Positions 1 through 10,063 of a stretch of DNA of 35,213 nt are shown here, piece after piece. Source of the stretch: Acidiferrobacteraceae bacterium (GTDB lineage Bacteria; Pseudomonadota; Gammaproteobacteria; Acidiferrobacterales; Sulfurifustaceae). The stretch covers positions 1-35,213 of the forward strand of contig JAJPKH010000219.1 in NCBI GenBank assembly GCA_021323795.1. Reading direction: 5' to 3'. Each line of letters opens with the position of its first letter. The first letter of the stretch is position 1. Position numbers and translations under genes: made by a program. A model generated the notes under the pieces. The model was not told where the DNA came from. It did no database searches and saw nothing but the letters and a program-made list of their open reading frames with translations.

Positions 1-398
1 ACTTCGAGCGACCCATTGGTGCGCTTACCGAGCAATTGAAAATCTTTGTCGTAAAGGGCGATTTGCACCAACCCACCGCCGAGATCCGAGCCGGTGTAGT
101 AGTTCCATGCCCTATCAAGCGCTCTAGGACGGTGATCGAGACTCCGGTTCTTATTCCCGTTTCCCGGCAACGTTTCTTCGGCGATTCCCTGAACCGTCGC
201 CTCGGCCTCGCGATTCAACTGTTCCTGCATGATCCTTGCCGCGAGGTGCAGACGCTCATTGAGCGCCGCCCGCGCCGTATCGTAGGCATGATCGCGGTAA
301 ATGCGGCTGCTGACCAAGGCGATGCCGATCGAAAGGACGCCCATCACCATCAGAACCAACATGGCGCTCGCCCGCATCGATATGCGATTCAATAGCAT
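1..398 (-). CDS. Membrane sensor/signalling protein, N-terminal part (runs off the left edge)
   Basis: This reading frame is absent from the ORF track because it has no stop inside the window. I translated it by hand from ATG 398 leftward; an in-frame TAA lies three codons upstream, so the start is well bounded. About 132 residues are visible. They begin MLLNRISMRASAML, followed by one hydrophobic segment (about residues 12-30, rich in M, V, L, I, G) and an Arg/Glu-rich, probably helical stretch (about residues 35-75). A more polar part with a WNYYTGSDLGGG segment follows. An N-terminal membrane anchor leading into a periplasmic sensing region is typical of sensor kinases, chemoreceptors and GGDEF/EAL proteins, but the output domain lies outside the window. 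The gene is divergent from the fructosamine-kinase gene. The exact family is unknown. Confidence 0.6.
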   Translation of the reverse strand, partial: MLLNRISMRASAMLVLMVMGVLSIGIALVSSRIYRDHAYDTARAALNERLHLAARIMQEQLNREAEATVQGIAEETLPGNGNKNRSLDHRPRALDRAWNYYTGSDLGGGLVQIALYDKDFQLLGKRTNGSLE

Positions 399-582
399 CG
401 ACTTTTACCGTATGACCCGCGTCGCTATATTGGTGAACCCTGTGCCTGTTTTCTTGCAATTCCAATGCCATTCCCGAACTAATTTGAGGCGGAATTCAAT
501 GACTTATTCTTTGTCCGGCTAGCCAAATATGAGCCCTTTGCTGCGTCTAGAAACCTAAAAATCGTTGCAGCCACAGAATGTT
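399..582. other. Divergent intergenic region
   Basis: This 184-bp gap lies between the leftward sensor gene and the rightward kinase gene, so it should hold both promoters. It is more AT-rich than its surroundings. I could not find a well-spaced -35/-10 pair on either strand. The ORF-track entries here are short and have no recognisable features. Confidence 0.4.
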
Positions 583-1467
583 ATGGAGAAGTGGGTCATC
601 GGCGTTTTAGATCGAATCGAGGCGACAACGGGGCGCCGAACGCGGCTCTACAGCGCACGAACCGTGAGTGGCGGCTGCATAAACAGGGCAGTTGTCCTTG
701 AGGGGAACGGCGACGCGTATTTCGTGAAATCCAATGCCGCGGAACGCCTGGATATGTTCATTGCGGAGGCGGAGGGGCTGCGGACATTAGCCGCGACTCG
801 TATCGTCGCGGTACCGGTACCTATATGTTGGGGCATCATTGAGGATCGCGCCTTTCTCGCCCTCGAATACATGCAACTCGGGGAAATAAACGGCGCGGTC
901 TACGGAGACCTCGGCCGTCGTCTCGCCGCTCTGCATCGCGTGACTCAGCCGCGATACGGCTGGCATCGCGATAACACGATTGGCTCGACACCTCAGCCGA
1001 ACGCTCTCGCGGATACATGGACCGAATTTTTTCGCGAACGGCGCCTGGGACATCAGTTCGGGCTTGTTCGCCGCAATGGCCATCACCGGCTTGCGACCAA
1101 GGGGGAGCGCCTTCTTGATCGCTTGAGCCAGTTCCTTACCGACCACGCCTGTGTTCCCTCTCTTTGCCATGGGGATCTCTGGGCCGGAAATGTAGGCACG
1201 ACGGCACAAGGAGAACCGGTGGTTTTCGATCCTGCCATTTACTTCGGCGACCGCGAGACTGATCTCGCAATGACGGAACTGTTCGGCGGCTTTGCGCCTT
1301 CGTTCTATGCCAGGTACCGGGAAGAGTGGCCGCTCGCTCCGGGATACGAGACCAGGCGGACGCTGTATAACCTCTATCACGTCCTCAATCATGTGAACTT
1401 GTTCGGGCAAAGCTATCTGCTGCAAGCAGAGCGAATGGTCGACCAGCTACTCGCCGAAGCCGGCTGA
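583..1467 (+). CDS. Fructosamine/ketosamine-3-kinase family protein
   Basis: This is a small-molecule kinase of the fructosamine-3-kinase (YniA-like) family, which uses the aminoglycoside-phosphotransferase fold. Known members phosphorylate sugar adducts on lysines so that the adduct falls off (deglycation). Visible motifs are the catalytic loop CHGDLWAGN (Asp about 198, Asn about 203) and the metal-binding segment FDPAIYFGDRETDLAM (Asp about 216). An N-terminal lobe contains SGGCINRA and a YFVKSN lysine. The 294-residue length is normal for the family. The ORF track opens at TTG 565. I prefer the in-frame ATG at 583, which starts MEKWVIGVLDRI; neither start has a strong ribosome-binding site. 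A NUDIX hydrolase follows after 42 bp, probably co-transcribed, suggesting a metabolite or damage clean-up pair. The substrate is inferred from family only. Confidence 0.85.
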   Translation: MEKWVIGVLDRIEATTGRRTRLYSARTVSGGCINRAVVLEGNGDAYFVKSNAAERLDMFIAEAEGLRTLAATRIVAVPVPICWGIIEDRAFLALEYMQLGEINGAVYGDLGRRLAALHRVTQPRYGWHRDNTIGSTPQPNALADTWTEFFRERRLGHQFGLVRRNGHHRLATKGERLLDRLSQFLTDHACVPSLCHGDLWAGNVGTTAQGEPVVFDPAIYFGDRETDLAMTELFGGFAPSFYARYREEWPLAPGYETRRTLYNLYHVLNHVNLFGQSYLLQAERMVDQLLAEAG

Positions 1468-1509
1468 TGAGTTATTGAAGAGGACGTTATCGTCATCGAA
1501 GCTCGACCT

Positions 1510-1923
1510 GTGCGTGTTTCCGCCGGAATTGTAATCGCGCGTTGCGAGGCAAACGTCTATCGCTATTTGCTGCTGCGCGCGTATCGTTATTGGGACTTTC
1601 CCAAAGGCCTGGTGGAACCCGGAGAAGCGCCGCTCGACGCCGCACGACGCGAGGCGCGCGAAGAGACGGGAATCGGCACTTTAGATTTTCCCTGTGGTGA
1701 ACAGTACGTGGAAACCAAACCCTACCGAGGCGGAAAGATAGCGCGCTATTACCTCGCGGTCGCGTCGACGGCGGAAGTCACGCTCAAAGTTAACCCTGCC
1801 CTTGGACGTCCAGAACATCATGAATACCGGTGGGTCGATTATCAGGCGGCGCACGGTTTGCTCGGGCCGCGCGTGCGCGCTGTCCTCGATTGGGCGCACA
1901 AACTGCTTGGCGAACGCTGCTAG
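1510..1923 (+). CDS. NUDIX hydrolase
   Basis: This is a 137-residue single-domain NUDIX pyrophosphohydrolase. The full Nudix box is present: G33 x5 E39 x7 R47-E48-A49 x E51-E52 x G54-I55, which binds the catalytic Mg/Mn ions. The start shown is GTG 1510; an in-frame TGA at 1468 bounds it upstream. A purine-rich GAAGAGGA lies about 25 bp before the GTG, which is far for a ribosome-binding site, so an unusual earlier start such as ATC or ATT cannot be excluded. The WDFPKGLVEPGE segment resembles members acting on diadenosine polyphosphates or similar nucleotide substrates, but substrate cannot be read from sequence. The stop lies 1 bp from the stop of the convergent GGDEF gene. Confidence 0.88.
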   Translation: MRVSAGIVIARCEANVYRYLLLRAYRYWDFPKGLVEPGEAPLDAARREAREETGIGTLDFPCGEQYVETKPYRGGKIARYYLAVASTAEVTLKVNPALGRPEHHEYRWVDYQAAHGLLGPRVRAVLDWAHKLLGERC

Positions 1924-1924
1924 C

Positions 1925-3466
1925 TTAACTTTCGGCGGGATTGCGCTCTTGGCCTTCGCCCCCCTTCGGGCCGGGAGCAAGCTCCACTTCTACTCGATTA
2001 CGTCCCAGACGTTTGGCTCGATAAAGCGCGCGGTCAGCGCGATCCACGAGCGTCGTATGAGCATCGCCGGGAACGTATAGCGTCAAACCCGCGGAGAAGG
2101 TCGGGATACGCATGGTCTTGCCGTCGAAGTTACAAGTCACCTCTTGCGCCCGACCCCGCACCTTGCTCAGCGCCGCGATGGCTCCGTCCAGCGACGTGTT
2201 CGGCAGCAACACGGCGAATTCCTCGCCGCCATAGCGCGCCACCAAATCATGATGCCGCAGGATGGAAAGCACATTGGCGGCGTACGACCGCAGCACTTCG
2301 TCCCCGGCGGCGTGACCATGGGCGTCATTGATGGCCTTGAACTCATCCAAATCGAGCAGCGCGAGCGCGAGCGGAAAACCGTAGCGCTGCGCCCTCCCTA
2401 TTTCGTCCTGAAGGCGGCGCATGAAGGCCCGCCGGTTGGGCAGCCCGGTATATTCGTCCGTGAGACTCAACAAACGAACCTTGTTCAGCTCGTCGCGGAG
2501 ACGGTCGCTGTCGGACTTTATGAGTCGCAGGAACTCGCTGGTGCGGCGCAACTTACTATCGAGCGAGCGATGTCCGTGAATCAACTCCTCGATACCGCCG
2601 ATGAGAATTTGCCGCAATGTTTCTATTTCCTGCCCGCTTTCCGCCTGCTGCAACGCGTTTAGTTCTATTTGCAGCAGCGCGCCGAATTCGCGATTTTGCG
2701 CGATCGCTTCGGTCACATTCTGCGAGAACGCCTCCTGCAGCTTGGCGATCTCGCCGCGCTTGCGGTCGAGGTGGAGCCGATAGGCGGAATTGACGCGCCG
2801 TTCGATCTGCGACGGGCCGGGTACCGAGAGTTGTTGTTCTGCCGAGGTGTTTTTGTTTTCCTTATTTTCGTTCTCGTCCTTCTCCAATTTGGCGCCTGGG
2901 GCGAGCATGGTTTGTCCGTGCGTATCTTCGGGCTTGAGCGGCACACGGGGAGGACTCTGCTTCTCGGGTACGGCTGCCGATGCAACCCCGCCGCGTAACA
3001 ACTCGTCCAGAATGTCGCTTAACGGGAGCTCCTCCGGCTTCGCCGGACTCGACGCGAGAGACTCGGGCGGCTCCTTTTCCTGGATAGGCGGAGCCGCCGG
3101 AGCGCTGGCGTCAAGGGACAGGGTGTCGGGCGCCGTGCCGAGTAGCGCCTGGCGCAGCTCCGTTAACTTGGCGTTTATCTTGTTAACGTGCGCCAGGGTA
3201 GGATTCGAAGCATAGGCATCCAGCAACAGCCGCAGCAGCATGCCGTAAACCGCTTGCACGTTTCGATGCGCGGATTCCTGTTCTTTGAGTAGTTGGGATA
3301 TTTGCCCATAGATAACTACTCCGACCGGGGTCTCTTTGAGCCCCTCGAAAACCGCGAGCATGGAAGACTCCGGCTTCGCGTCGTCCGCGTCCGTTGTGCC
3401 GGCCGTCAAACTTACCCCCTCGACGCGGGCACGCGACCACCTGCGTGCTTCACTGTCGCGAAACAT
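1925..3466 (-). CDS. Diguanylate cyclase (GGDEF domain, I-site present)
   Basis: This is a cytoplasmic-looking GGDEF protein that should make cyclic di-GMP from GTP. The C-terminal domain carries the active-site motif GGEEF (about residues 413-417 from the chosen start) and a product-inhibition I-site RHHD exactly five residues before it. Family landmarks DEYTGLPNRR and LALLDLDEFKAIND are intact. The N-terminal half has a helical segment (FEGLKETPVGVV onward), then a Pro/Glu/Ala-rich linker with a Glu/Asn/Lys-rich patch (EKDENENKENKNT), then a long probable coiled coil. I see no membrane segment. The track opens at TTG 3559, but the first 31 residues are Arg-rich and unlikely. ATG 3466 (MFRDSEARRW) is preferred, giving 513 residues. 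The input signal is unknown. Confidence 0.88.
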   Translation of the reverse strand: MFRDSEARRWSRARVEGVSLTAGTTDADDAKPESSMLAVFEGLKETPVGVVIYGQISQLLKEQESAHRNVQAVYGMLLRLLLDAYASNPTLAHVNKINAKLTELRQALLGTAPDTLSLDASAPAAPPIQEKEPPESLASSPAKPEELPLSDILDELLRGGVASAAVPEKQSPPRVPLKPEDTHGQTMLAPGAKLEKDENENKENKNTSAEQQLSVPGPSQIERRVNSAYRLHLDRKRGEIAKLQEAFSQNVTEAIAQNREFGALLQIELNALQQAESGQEIETLRQILIGGIEELIHGHRSLDSKLRRTSEFLRLIKSDSDRLRDELNKVRLLSLTDEYTGLPNRRAFMRRLQDEIGRAQRYGFPLALALLDLDEFKAINDAHGHAAGDEVLRSYAANVLSILRHHDLVARYGGEEFAVLLPNTSLDGAIAALSKVRGRAQEVTCNFDGKTMRIPTFSAGLTLYVPGDAHTTLVDRADRALYRAKRLGRNRVEVELAPGPKGGEGQERNPAES

Positions 3467-3688
3467 TGTTTCTTGGTGATTCCCCTGCCTACGACAGCGA
3501 CCTGTCGCGGCCCTCCCTTGCGTGCGGATGACTCTACCCCGGCACTTTTGAAATAACAACTGACGAGGTACGTCACCCGACCAACGCGCCTCGATGCCGC
3601 ACGGAGTTTATCCAATACACCAACTGTTAAAGCTAACGCTTTGCTCCGTTGAGTGGCGCGTCGTGAGGAACAAACGCGAAACCTTCGA

Positions 3689-4753
3689 TCAACGATGGTA
3701 GGCCGTGCTTAATTCATGTACGGCGTCGATCAGTACACCGACCTTGTCCGGCTCGATATCGGGAGTAATGCCGTGTCCGAGATTAAACACGTGCCCGCTT
3801 CCGTTCCCAAAACGCTCCAGGCCCTTAGCCACCTCCGCGCGTATCGCTTGCGGTGTGCCATAAAGCGCCGCGGGATCGAGATTGCCCTGTAGCGCCACGC
3901 GATCACCGATGCGCCGGCGCGCTTCCCCGAGATCGGTTGTCCAATCAATCCCGACAGCATCGGCGCCACTGCCGGCAATCGCCTCGAGCCACTGACCTCC
4001 GCCTTTCGTGAAAACGATGACGGGAACATGGATTCCGTTGGCACCGTCTCGTACAGCCTTAATGACGTTCGTAACGTAGTCGAGCGAGTACGCCAGATAA
4101 GCATGCGCCGATAGCATTCCGCCCCAGGTATCGAAGATCATGAGCGCTTGCGCGCCGGCGGCGACCTGCGCTTGAAGATAGCGACTCACCGCGCGCGCCA
4201 AAATCTCGAGCAGGCGGTGCAGCACGTCGGGTGCCTGGTAAAGCATGCGCTTGATGTGCGCGAAATCCCGGCTTCCTCCGCCCTCCACCATATAAGTGGC
4301 CAAGGTCCACGGGCTTCCTGCGAAACCAATTAGCGGGACGCGGCCACTCAGTTCGCGCCGAACGGCTCGAACGGTATCCATTACGTACCGCAACTCGGCT
4401 TCCGGATCCGGCACGCTCAGACGATCGACGTCGGCACTGTGGCGAATCGTCCGAGTGAACCGTGGGCCTTCGCCTTCGAGGAACTGCAGGCCCAGTCCCA
4501 TGGCGTCGGGAATCGTCAGAATGTCGGAGAAAAGTATGGCCGCGTCGAGTGGGTAGCGATTGACCGGCTGCAACGTCGCTTCGCAGGCAAGCTCCGGCGT
4601 CATGCACAAGGTGCGGAAATCACCCGCGCGGGCGCGCAGTTCCCGATATTCCGGCAAATACCTACCGGCCTGGCGCATGATCCAGACCGGAGTGACGTCG
4701 ACCGGTTGGCGCGCCAGAGCGCGCAGGAGGCGATTGTTTTTCAGCTCATCCAT
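3689..4753 (-). CDS. hemE: Uroporphyrinogen decarboxylase
   Basis: HemE removes four carboxyl groups from uroporphyrinogen III to give coproporphyrinogen III in cytosolic haem synthesis. The 354-residue length matches the family. The N-terminal signature [17 protein letters not shown], containing the substrate-contacting Arg, is intact. So are [32 protein letters not shown], and the C-terminal [10 protein letters not shown] with its conserved His. The start is ATG 4753 ([13 protein letters not shown]), the usual family start. It lies 77 bp downstream of gltD on the same strand and may be transcribed with gltBD. A short inverted repeat, AAAGC/GCTTT, lies downstream at about 3629-3642, but it is too weak to call a terminator. 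Confidence 0.97.
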   Translation of the reverse strand: MDELKNNRLLRALARQPVDVTPVWIMRQAGRYLPEYRELRARAGDFRTLCMTPELACEATLQPVNRYPLDAAILFSDILTIPDAMGLGLQFLEGEGPRFTRTIRHSADVDRLSVPDPEAELRYVMDTVRAVRRELSGRVPLIGFAGSPWTLATYMVEGGGSRDFAHIKRMLYQAPDVLHRLLEILARAVSRYLQAQVAAGAQALMIFDTWGGMLSAHAYLAYSLDYVTNVIKAVRDGANGIHVPVIVFTKGGGQWLEAIAGSGADAVGIDWTTDLGEARRRIGDRVALQGNLDPAALYGTPQAIRAEVAKGLERFGNGSGHVFNLGHGITPDIEPDKVGVLIDAVHELSTAYHR

Positions 4754-4830
4754 TCGAGTTTTCGCCGAAATAACGGAAGGCCGCCCATTAAGGGCCGTAG
4801 CGACCCTTTCCTTCTTTCAGCGGCGGCGGA

Positions 4831-6276
4831 TTACGGAAGAGGGGCCGGCAGATCGGAAGCGCCCATGAGGTACTGATCCACCCCGCGCGCGGCGGAGCGG
4901 CCTTCGGCGATCGCCCAGACGATGAGCGACTGGCCGCGCTGCATATCGCCCGCCGTAAACACGCCGCGAACGCTCGTCATCCAGTTCGCATCCCGCCACA
5001 CGTTGCCGCGCTCGTTAAGCTTGACACCCAATTGCTGCAACATGCCCGCTTTTTCCGGGCCGACGAATCCCATGGCGAGCAACACCAGATCCGCCTTCAG
5101 GGTGAACGCGCTTCCCGGGATTTCCTTTATCGTGGGGCGGCCGTTTTCCAGCACCGTCTGGACTTTGACGAGCTCCAGCGCGATCACGCGACCACTTTCT
5201 CCGATGAAACGCCTGGTCGATACCGCGTACACGCGTTCCACGCCTTCTTCATGGGCGGAGGCAACACGGTAAATGACAGGCCACTGCGGCCACGGGTTAT
5301 TCTCCGCCCGGTGCTCCGGAGGGCGCGGCATGATCTCAAGCTGATGCACACTCGCCGCACCCTGGCGATTGGCCGTGCCCAGGCAGTCGGCACCCGTATC
5401 TCCGCCGCCGATAATGACCACGCGCCTGCCTTTGGCGTCGATACGTTTGTCCGCGGGGACTTGGTCGCCTTCGCACAGCCGATTCTGCTGCGGCAGGTAC
5501 TCCATCGCGAAGTGAACGCCTTTCAACTCGCGTCCGGGCACCTTCAGATCCCGTGGCTCGGTCGCCCCGCCGGTCAACACGATGGCATCGAAGTTGTCGC
5601 GTAATTCCTCGACGGGCACGTTCACGCCGACGTGCGCGTTCACCCGGAACTCGACGCCCTCGCCTCTCATCTGCTCGAGGCGCTGATCGAGGACCTTCTT
5701 CTCCATCTTGAATTCCGGGATGCCGTAACGCAGCAGGCCGCCGATGCGGTCGTCACGCTCGAATACGCTCACTTGATGGCCGGCGCGTCGCAGCTGCTGG
5801 GCTGCCGCCAAACCGGCCGGGCCGGAACCGACCACGGCGACTTTCTTGCCGGTTTCGACTACGGGCGGGAGCGGCTTAACTTTGCCGTCCTGCCATGCGT
5901 GCTCGGCGATCGCGAGCTCGATGGCCCGGATCGTTACCGGATCATCGTTGATGCCAAGCACGCACGAACCTTCGCACGGCGCCGGACAAAGGGTGCCGGT
6001 GAACTCAGGAAAATTATTGGTCTCGTGCAGGCGATCGATCGCGTCTTGCCAGCGGCCGCGATAGACGAAGTCGTTCCAATCGGGAATCACGTTACCAAGC
6101 GGGCAGCCCTGATGGCAAAACGGAATGCCGCAATCCATGCAGCGCGCGCCCTGCTTCTTCAGCTCGTCTTCCGGATACGGCCGCATGACCTGCTTCCAGT
6201 CACGCACACGCTCCGCGACCGGCCGATACGGCTGCTTGGCGCGTTTGAACTTGACGAAGCCTTTGATATCACCCAT
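4831..6276 (-). CDS. gltD: Glutamate synthase, small (beta) subunit
   Basis: GltD passes electrons from NADPH through FAD and iron-sulfur clusters to the large subunit for reductive transfer of glutamine amide nitrogen to 2-oxoglutarate. The 481 residues match the family. The N-terminal cysteine groups [14 protein letters not shown] and CPAPCEGSC should bind the 4Fe-4S clusters. An FAD-binding [17 protein letters not shown] lies around residues 150-167, an NADPH-binding [13 protein letters not shown] near residue 290, and a C-terminal [16 protein letters not shown]. Its ATG overlaps the gltB stop by 8 bp (ATGGGTGA), so its translation is probably coupled to gltB. The premature stop in gltB could therefore reduce its expression through polarity. 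The gene itself is intact. Confidence 0.97.
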   Translation of the reverse strand: MGDIKGFVKFKRAKQPYRPVAERVRDWKQVMRPYPEDELKKQGARCMDCGIPFCHQGCPLGNVIPDWNDFVYRGRWQDAIDRLHETNNFPEFTGTLCPAPCEGSCVLGINDDPVTIRAIELAIAEHAWQDGKVKPLPPVVETGKKVAVVGSGPAGLAAAQQLRRAGHQVSVFERDDRIGGLLRYGIPEFKMEKKVLDQRLEQMRGEGVEFRVNAHVGVNVPVEELRDNFDAIVLTGGATEPRDLKVPGRELKGVHFAMEYLPQQNRLCEGDQVPADKRIDAKGRRVVIIGGGDTGADCLGTANRQGAASVHQLEIMPRPPEHRAENNPWPQWPVIYRVASAHEEGVERVYAVSTRRFIGESGRVIALELVKVQTVLENGRPTIKEIPGSAFTLKADLVLLAMGFVGPEKAGMLQQLGVKLNERGNVWRDANWMTSVRGVFTAGDMQRGQSLIVWAIAEGRSAARGVDQYLMGASDLPAPLP

Positions 6277-9200
6277 GCGCCGCGTCCATCACCGCCTGGT
6301 CTTCAGGCACGCCGGTTTCACGCGCCCGGCGGATGGCCGCGAGCACTTGCTTGTAATCCTTCGGAATGACCTTGATGAACTTGGCCTGTGACGCTTTCCA
6401 GTGATCGAGCAGTTTCTGGGCCACCGCCGAGTTGGTGTAGCGCACGTGGTCCTTCAGCATTTCTTTCACTTCATCGGCATCGTCACCGATCAGCGACTCA
6501 AGTTCGATCATCTCCATGTTGCAGCAGCGCTTGAAGTTGCCGTCCACGTCGAGCACGTATGCGATGCCGCCCGACATGCCCGCCGCGAAGTTACGGCCGG
6601 TCTTTCCGATCACGACCACGCGCCCGCCGGTCATGTACTCACAACCGTGGTCGCCGACCCCTTCAACCACGGCGTAAGCGCCGGAGTTGCGCACACAGAA
6701 ACGCTCGCCGGCGACGCCGCGGAAATACGCTTCACCGCTGGTGGCGCCGTAGAGGGCGACGTTGCCGATAAGGATGTTTTCCTCCGGCACGAACGTCGAC
6801 TGGCGCGGCGGATAAATCGCGATCTTGCCGCCTGACAGGCCTTTACCGACGTAATCGTTGGCGTCGCCCTCGATCGTGAAGGTGATGCCCTTCGGCAGGA
6901 ACGCGCCGAAGCTTTGACCCGCTGAACCATTGAAGTGAATACGAACGGTATCTTCCGGCAGCCCTTGCGCGCCATAACGCTTGGTGACTTCATATCCCAG
7001 GATGGTGCCGACCGTGCGGTTGACGTTTTTGATGGGCAGAATGATGTCGACCGGCTTCTTCTTTTCCAGCGCCTCCTGGCACAGCGGCAGGATCGTCGTG
7101 CGGTCGAGCGACCTTTCGAGCGCGTGATCCTGCGCGCGCACGCAGCGGATCGCGACCTCGTTGCCCATCTTCGGTTGATACAGAATCTTGGCAAAATCAA
7201 GCCCGCGCGCCTTCCAGTGCTCGACCGCCGGCTTAACGTTCAGCCGATCCACGCGCCCGATCATTTCCTCCATCGTGCGGAACCCGAGCTGCGCCATGTA
7301 CTCGCGCACCTCTTGCGCCACGAAGCGGAAAAAGTTGACGACGTGATCCGGATTGCCGGCGAATTTCTTGCGCAGCTCCGGATCCTGCGTAGCGATACCG
7401 ACCGGGCAGGTATTGAGATGGCAGACGCGCATCATGATGCAGCCGAGCACGGTGAGCGGCGCGATGGAAAAGCCGTACTCTTCCGCGCCGAGCAGCGCGG
7501 CGATGACGACATCGCGGCCGGTCTTCATCTGGCCGTCGGTCTGCACGACGATGCGGTCGCGCAGCTTGTTCATGACCAGCACCTGCTGGGTCTCGGCGAG
7601 ACCGAGCTCCCAAGGCAACCCGGCATGTTTGATCGAGGACAACGGGCTCGCGCCCGTACCGCCGTCATGTCCCGATATGAGCACGACGTCGGCGTGCGCC
7701 TTGGCGACACCCGCGGCCACGGTGCCCACCCCCACCTCGGAAACGAGCTTCACGTGAATTCGCGCTTCGGGGTTCGAATTCTTGAGGTCGTGAATGAGCT
7801 GCGCCAAGTCCTCGATCGAGTAAATATCGTGGTGCGGCGGCGGCGAAATCAGGCCGACCCCGGGCGTCGAGTGACGTACTTTGGCGATGGGGGGATAGAC
7901 CTTGTGCCCGGGCAGCTGCCCGCCTTCGCCGGGCTTCGCCCCCTGCGCCATCTTGATCTGCAAGTCGGTGGCGTTCACCAGATAGTGGCTGGTAACGCCA
8001 AAACGCCCGGACGCGACCTGCTTGATACGTGAATTGCGCACCGTTCCGTATCGTTCCGGATCTTCGCCGCCTTCGCCGCAGTTCGAGCGAGCGCCGATTT
8101 TGTTCATCGCGAGGGCAAGCGCCTCGTGCGCCTCGATACTGATCGAACCGTACGACATCGCACCCGTCGCGAAGCGCTTCATGATGGCTTCGACCGATTC
8201 CACTTGCTCGATCGGAATCGCCTGCTCGGCCGGCTTGAGGTCCATCAAGCCGCGCAGGGTCGCGAGATGGCGGTTGTTCTCGTCGCACAGCTTGGAGAAT
8301 TCCTTGAAGAGCACGTAGGAGTTGGAGCGCGTGGCATGCTGCAATTTGGCCACCGTGTCCGGGTTGAGCATGTGGACCTCGCCATCGCGGCGCCACTGAT
8401 ACTGCCCGCCCCAATCGAGATCGGGCGGTCCCACCGGACGATCGGGATAGGCGCGATGATGCCGCAGCGACGCTTCTTGAGCGACCACATCGATGCCGAT
8501 GCCGCCCACTCGCGACGCGGTGGACGTGAAATACTTTTGCACGAATTGCTGCTCGAGGCCTATCGCCTCGAAGATTTGCGCCGCCCGATAGGATTGAATG
8601 GTGGAGATGCCCATCTTCGAGATCACCTTGACCACGCCCTTATTCAGCGCCTTGATGTAGTTCTTTACCGCTTGCGCGTGATCGACGCCCTTGAGCAGTC
8701 CCTGGCGGATCATGTCATCGAGCGTTTCGAAGGCGAGATACGGGCAAACCGCGCCGGCGCCGTAACCGAGCAGCAGCGCCATGTGATGCACTTCGCGCGG
8801 CTCGCCGGTCTCGACGACCAGTCCCACGCGCACGCGCGATCCCTCCCGCACGAGGTGATGGTGAACCGCCGCCGTGGCGAGCAGCGCGGGAATCGGAATG
8901 TGTTCCGCGTCCACGCCGCGGTCGGAAAGAATGATGAAGCTGTGGCCCTGCGCTATTGCGTCCGTCGCCTTGCGACACAATTCCTCCAGCGCCTTGGCCA
9001 GTCCGGAACCGCCGGAACCGGCCGGGAACAGCATCGGCAGCGTCGTGGTACGAAAACCGTTGTGGCGCAGATGCCTGATCTTCTCGAGCTCCTCAAGACC
9101 CAGGATCGGCGTCTTCAGCTTCAGCAAGCGGCAGCTCTCGGGGCCCGGTTGCAGCAGGTTGCCTTCCGGCCCGATCGGCGTCTCGATCTGCGTAACGAGC

Positions 9201-10012
9201 TGCTCGCGAATCGCATCGAGCGGCGGGTTCGTCACTTGCGCGAACAGCTGCTTGAAGTAGTCGTAGAGCAGTCGCGGGCGCGCCGACAGCACGGCGAGCG
9301 CCGCGTCGTTCCCCATCGAGCCGACGGGCTCTTCTCCCTTTTCGGCCATCGGCGCGAGCAGAATGCGCAAATCCTCGTGTGTGTAGCCGAAGGCCTGTTG
9401 GCGCGCGAACACCGTGGCGTGATCGGGCTCCGGAACGTGGGGCGGCTCGGGCAACCGGCTGAGGGGCACCATGTTTTCGTCCAGCCACTTCTTATACGGC
9501 TGCGCGGAGCTGTAGCGCTTCTTGAGCTCGGCATCCTCGATGATGCGGCCCTCGCGCGTGTCCACCAGGAAGATCCGGCCGGGGTGTAAACGCTCCTTAA
9601 TGAGGACGTTTTCCGGCGGAATGTCGAGCACCCCGACTTCGGAGGCCATCACGACCAAACCATCCTTCGTTACGTAGTAACGCGATGGGCGCAGGCCGTT
9701 ACGGTCGAGCACGGCGCCGATCACGCTGCCGTCGGTAAAGGCGATCGAGGCAGGACCGTCCCACGGCTCCATCAAGCAGCCGTGATACTCATAGAACGCC
9801 TTGCGCTCTTCCTCCATGGTTTCGTGCCCGCTCCACGCTTCCGGAATCATCATGAGAACCGCGTGCGGTAATTCGCGCCCCGCCATATGGAGGAACTCGA
9901 GGACGTTGTCGAACGCCGCGGAATCGGAGCCGCCTTCGATGATGATGGGAAAAATTTTCTTGAGATCCTCGCCGAACAGCGGCGAAGAGCACAGCGCCTC
10001 GCGGGCGCGCAT
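6269..10012 (-). CDS. gltB: gltB 3' fragment: rest of amidotransferase, central, FMN synthase and GXGXG domains
   Basis: This 1247-residue frame corresponds to GltB residues 269-1515. Its first ATG ([10 protein letters not shown]) is an internal Met of the family, with no sign of being a natural start. In order it carries the end of the glutaminase domain, the central domain, and the FMN/2-oxoglutarate synthase barrel. The barrel includes [13 protein letters not shown] and [13 protein letters not shown]. The 3Fe-4S cysteines follow in [12 protein letters not shown] (about full-length residues 1126-1137). A C-terminal beta-helix of repeated G-x-x-G turns includes GGKIAIYPP and [13 protein letters not shown]. 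All these look functional, which argues against long-standing decay. Confidence 0.88.
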   Translation of the reverse strand: MRAREALCSSPLFGEDLKKIFPIIIEGGSDSAAFDNVLEFLHMAGRELPHAVLMMIPEAWSGHETMEEERKAFYEYHGCLMEPWDGPASIAFTDGSVIGAVLDRNGLRPSRYYVTKDGLVVMASEVGVLDIPPENVLIKERLHPGRIFLVDTREGRIIEDAELKKRYSSAQPYKKWLDENMVPLSRLPEPPHVPEPDHATVFARQQAFGYTHEDLRILLAPMAEKGEEPVGSMGNDAALAVLSARPRLLYDYFKQLFAQVTNPPLDAIREQLVTQIETPIGPEGNLLQPGPESCRLLKLKTPILGLEELEKIRHLRHNGFRTTTLPMLFPAGSGGSGLAKALEELCRKATDAIAQGHSFIILSDRGVDAEHIPIPALLATAAVHHHLVREGSRVRVGLVVETGEPREVHHMALLLGYGAGAVCPYLAFETLDDMIRQGLLKGVDHAQAVKNYIKALNKGVVKVISKMGISTIQSYRAAQIFEAIGLEQQFVQKYFTSTASRVGGIGIDVVAQEASLRHHRAYPDRPVGPPDLDWGGQYQWRRDGEVHMLNPDTVAKLQHATRSNSYVLFKEFSKLCDENNRHLATLRGLMDLKPAEQAIPIEQVESVEAIMKRFATGAMSYGSISIEAHEALALAMNKIGARSNCGEGGEDPERYGTVRNSRIKQVASGRFGVTSHYLVNATDLQIKMAQGAKPGEGGQLPGHKVYPPIAKVRHSTPGVGLISPPPHHDIYSIEDLAQLIHDLKNSNPEARIHVKLVSEVGVGTVAAGVAKAHADVVLISGHDGGTGASPLSSIKHAGLPWELGLAETQQVLVMNKLRDRIVVQTDGQMKTGRDVVIAALLGAEEYGFSIAPLTVLGCIMMRVCHLNTCPVGIATQDPELRKKFAGNPDHVVNFFRFVAQEVREYMAQLGFRTMEEMIGRVDRLNVKPAVEHWKARGLDFAKILYQPKMGNEVAIRCVRAQDHALERSLDRTTILPLCQEALEKKKPVDIILPIKNVNRTVGTILGYEVTKRYGAQGLPEDTVRIHFNGSAGQSFGAFLPKGITFTIEGDANDYVGKGLSGGKIAIYPPRQSTFVPEENILIGNVALYGATSGEAYFRGVAGERFCVRNSGAYAVVEGVGDHGCEYMTGGRVVVIGKTGRNFAAGMSGGIAYVLDVDGNFKRCCNMEMIELESLIGDDADEVKEMLKDHVRYTNSAVAQKLLDHWKASQAKFIKVIPKDYKQVLAAIRRARETGVPEDQAVMDAAHG

Positions 10013-10060
10013 CCAGTTGATATTTCCGCGCAGCGTGTTGATTTCGCCGTTGTGCGCGAG

Positions 10061-10063
10061 TTA
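10061..10063 (-). other. Premature TAA codon in gltB (codon 252)
   Basis: On the minus strand the context is CAT CCG TAC CGT TAA CTC GCG. The expected residue is an aromatic one ([13 protein letters not shown]). The reading frame is the same on both sides, so this is a substitution, not an indel. Confidence 0.9.

Noticed and set aside
3629-3642. Short hairpin AAAGC-TAAC-GCTTT downstream of hemE as a terminator
   Set aside because: The stem is only 5 bp with no proper T-tract, so it is too weak.
6935-9589. Long plus-strand ORFs (365 and 487 aa) opposite gltB
   Set aside because: They are antisense shadows of a GC-rich conserved gene. They have biased His/Arg/Asp composition, no domain motifs and no ribosome-binding sites.
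10012-10061. Frameshift as the cause of the gltB break, or a separate gene starting at ATG 10012
   Set aside because: Both halves are in the same frame and joined by conserved sense codons. The Met at 10012 is an internal family residue.
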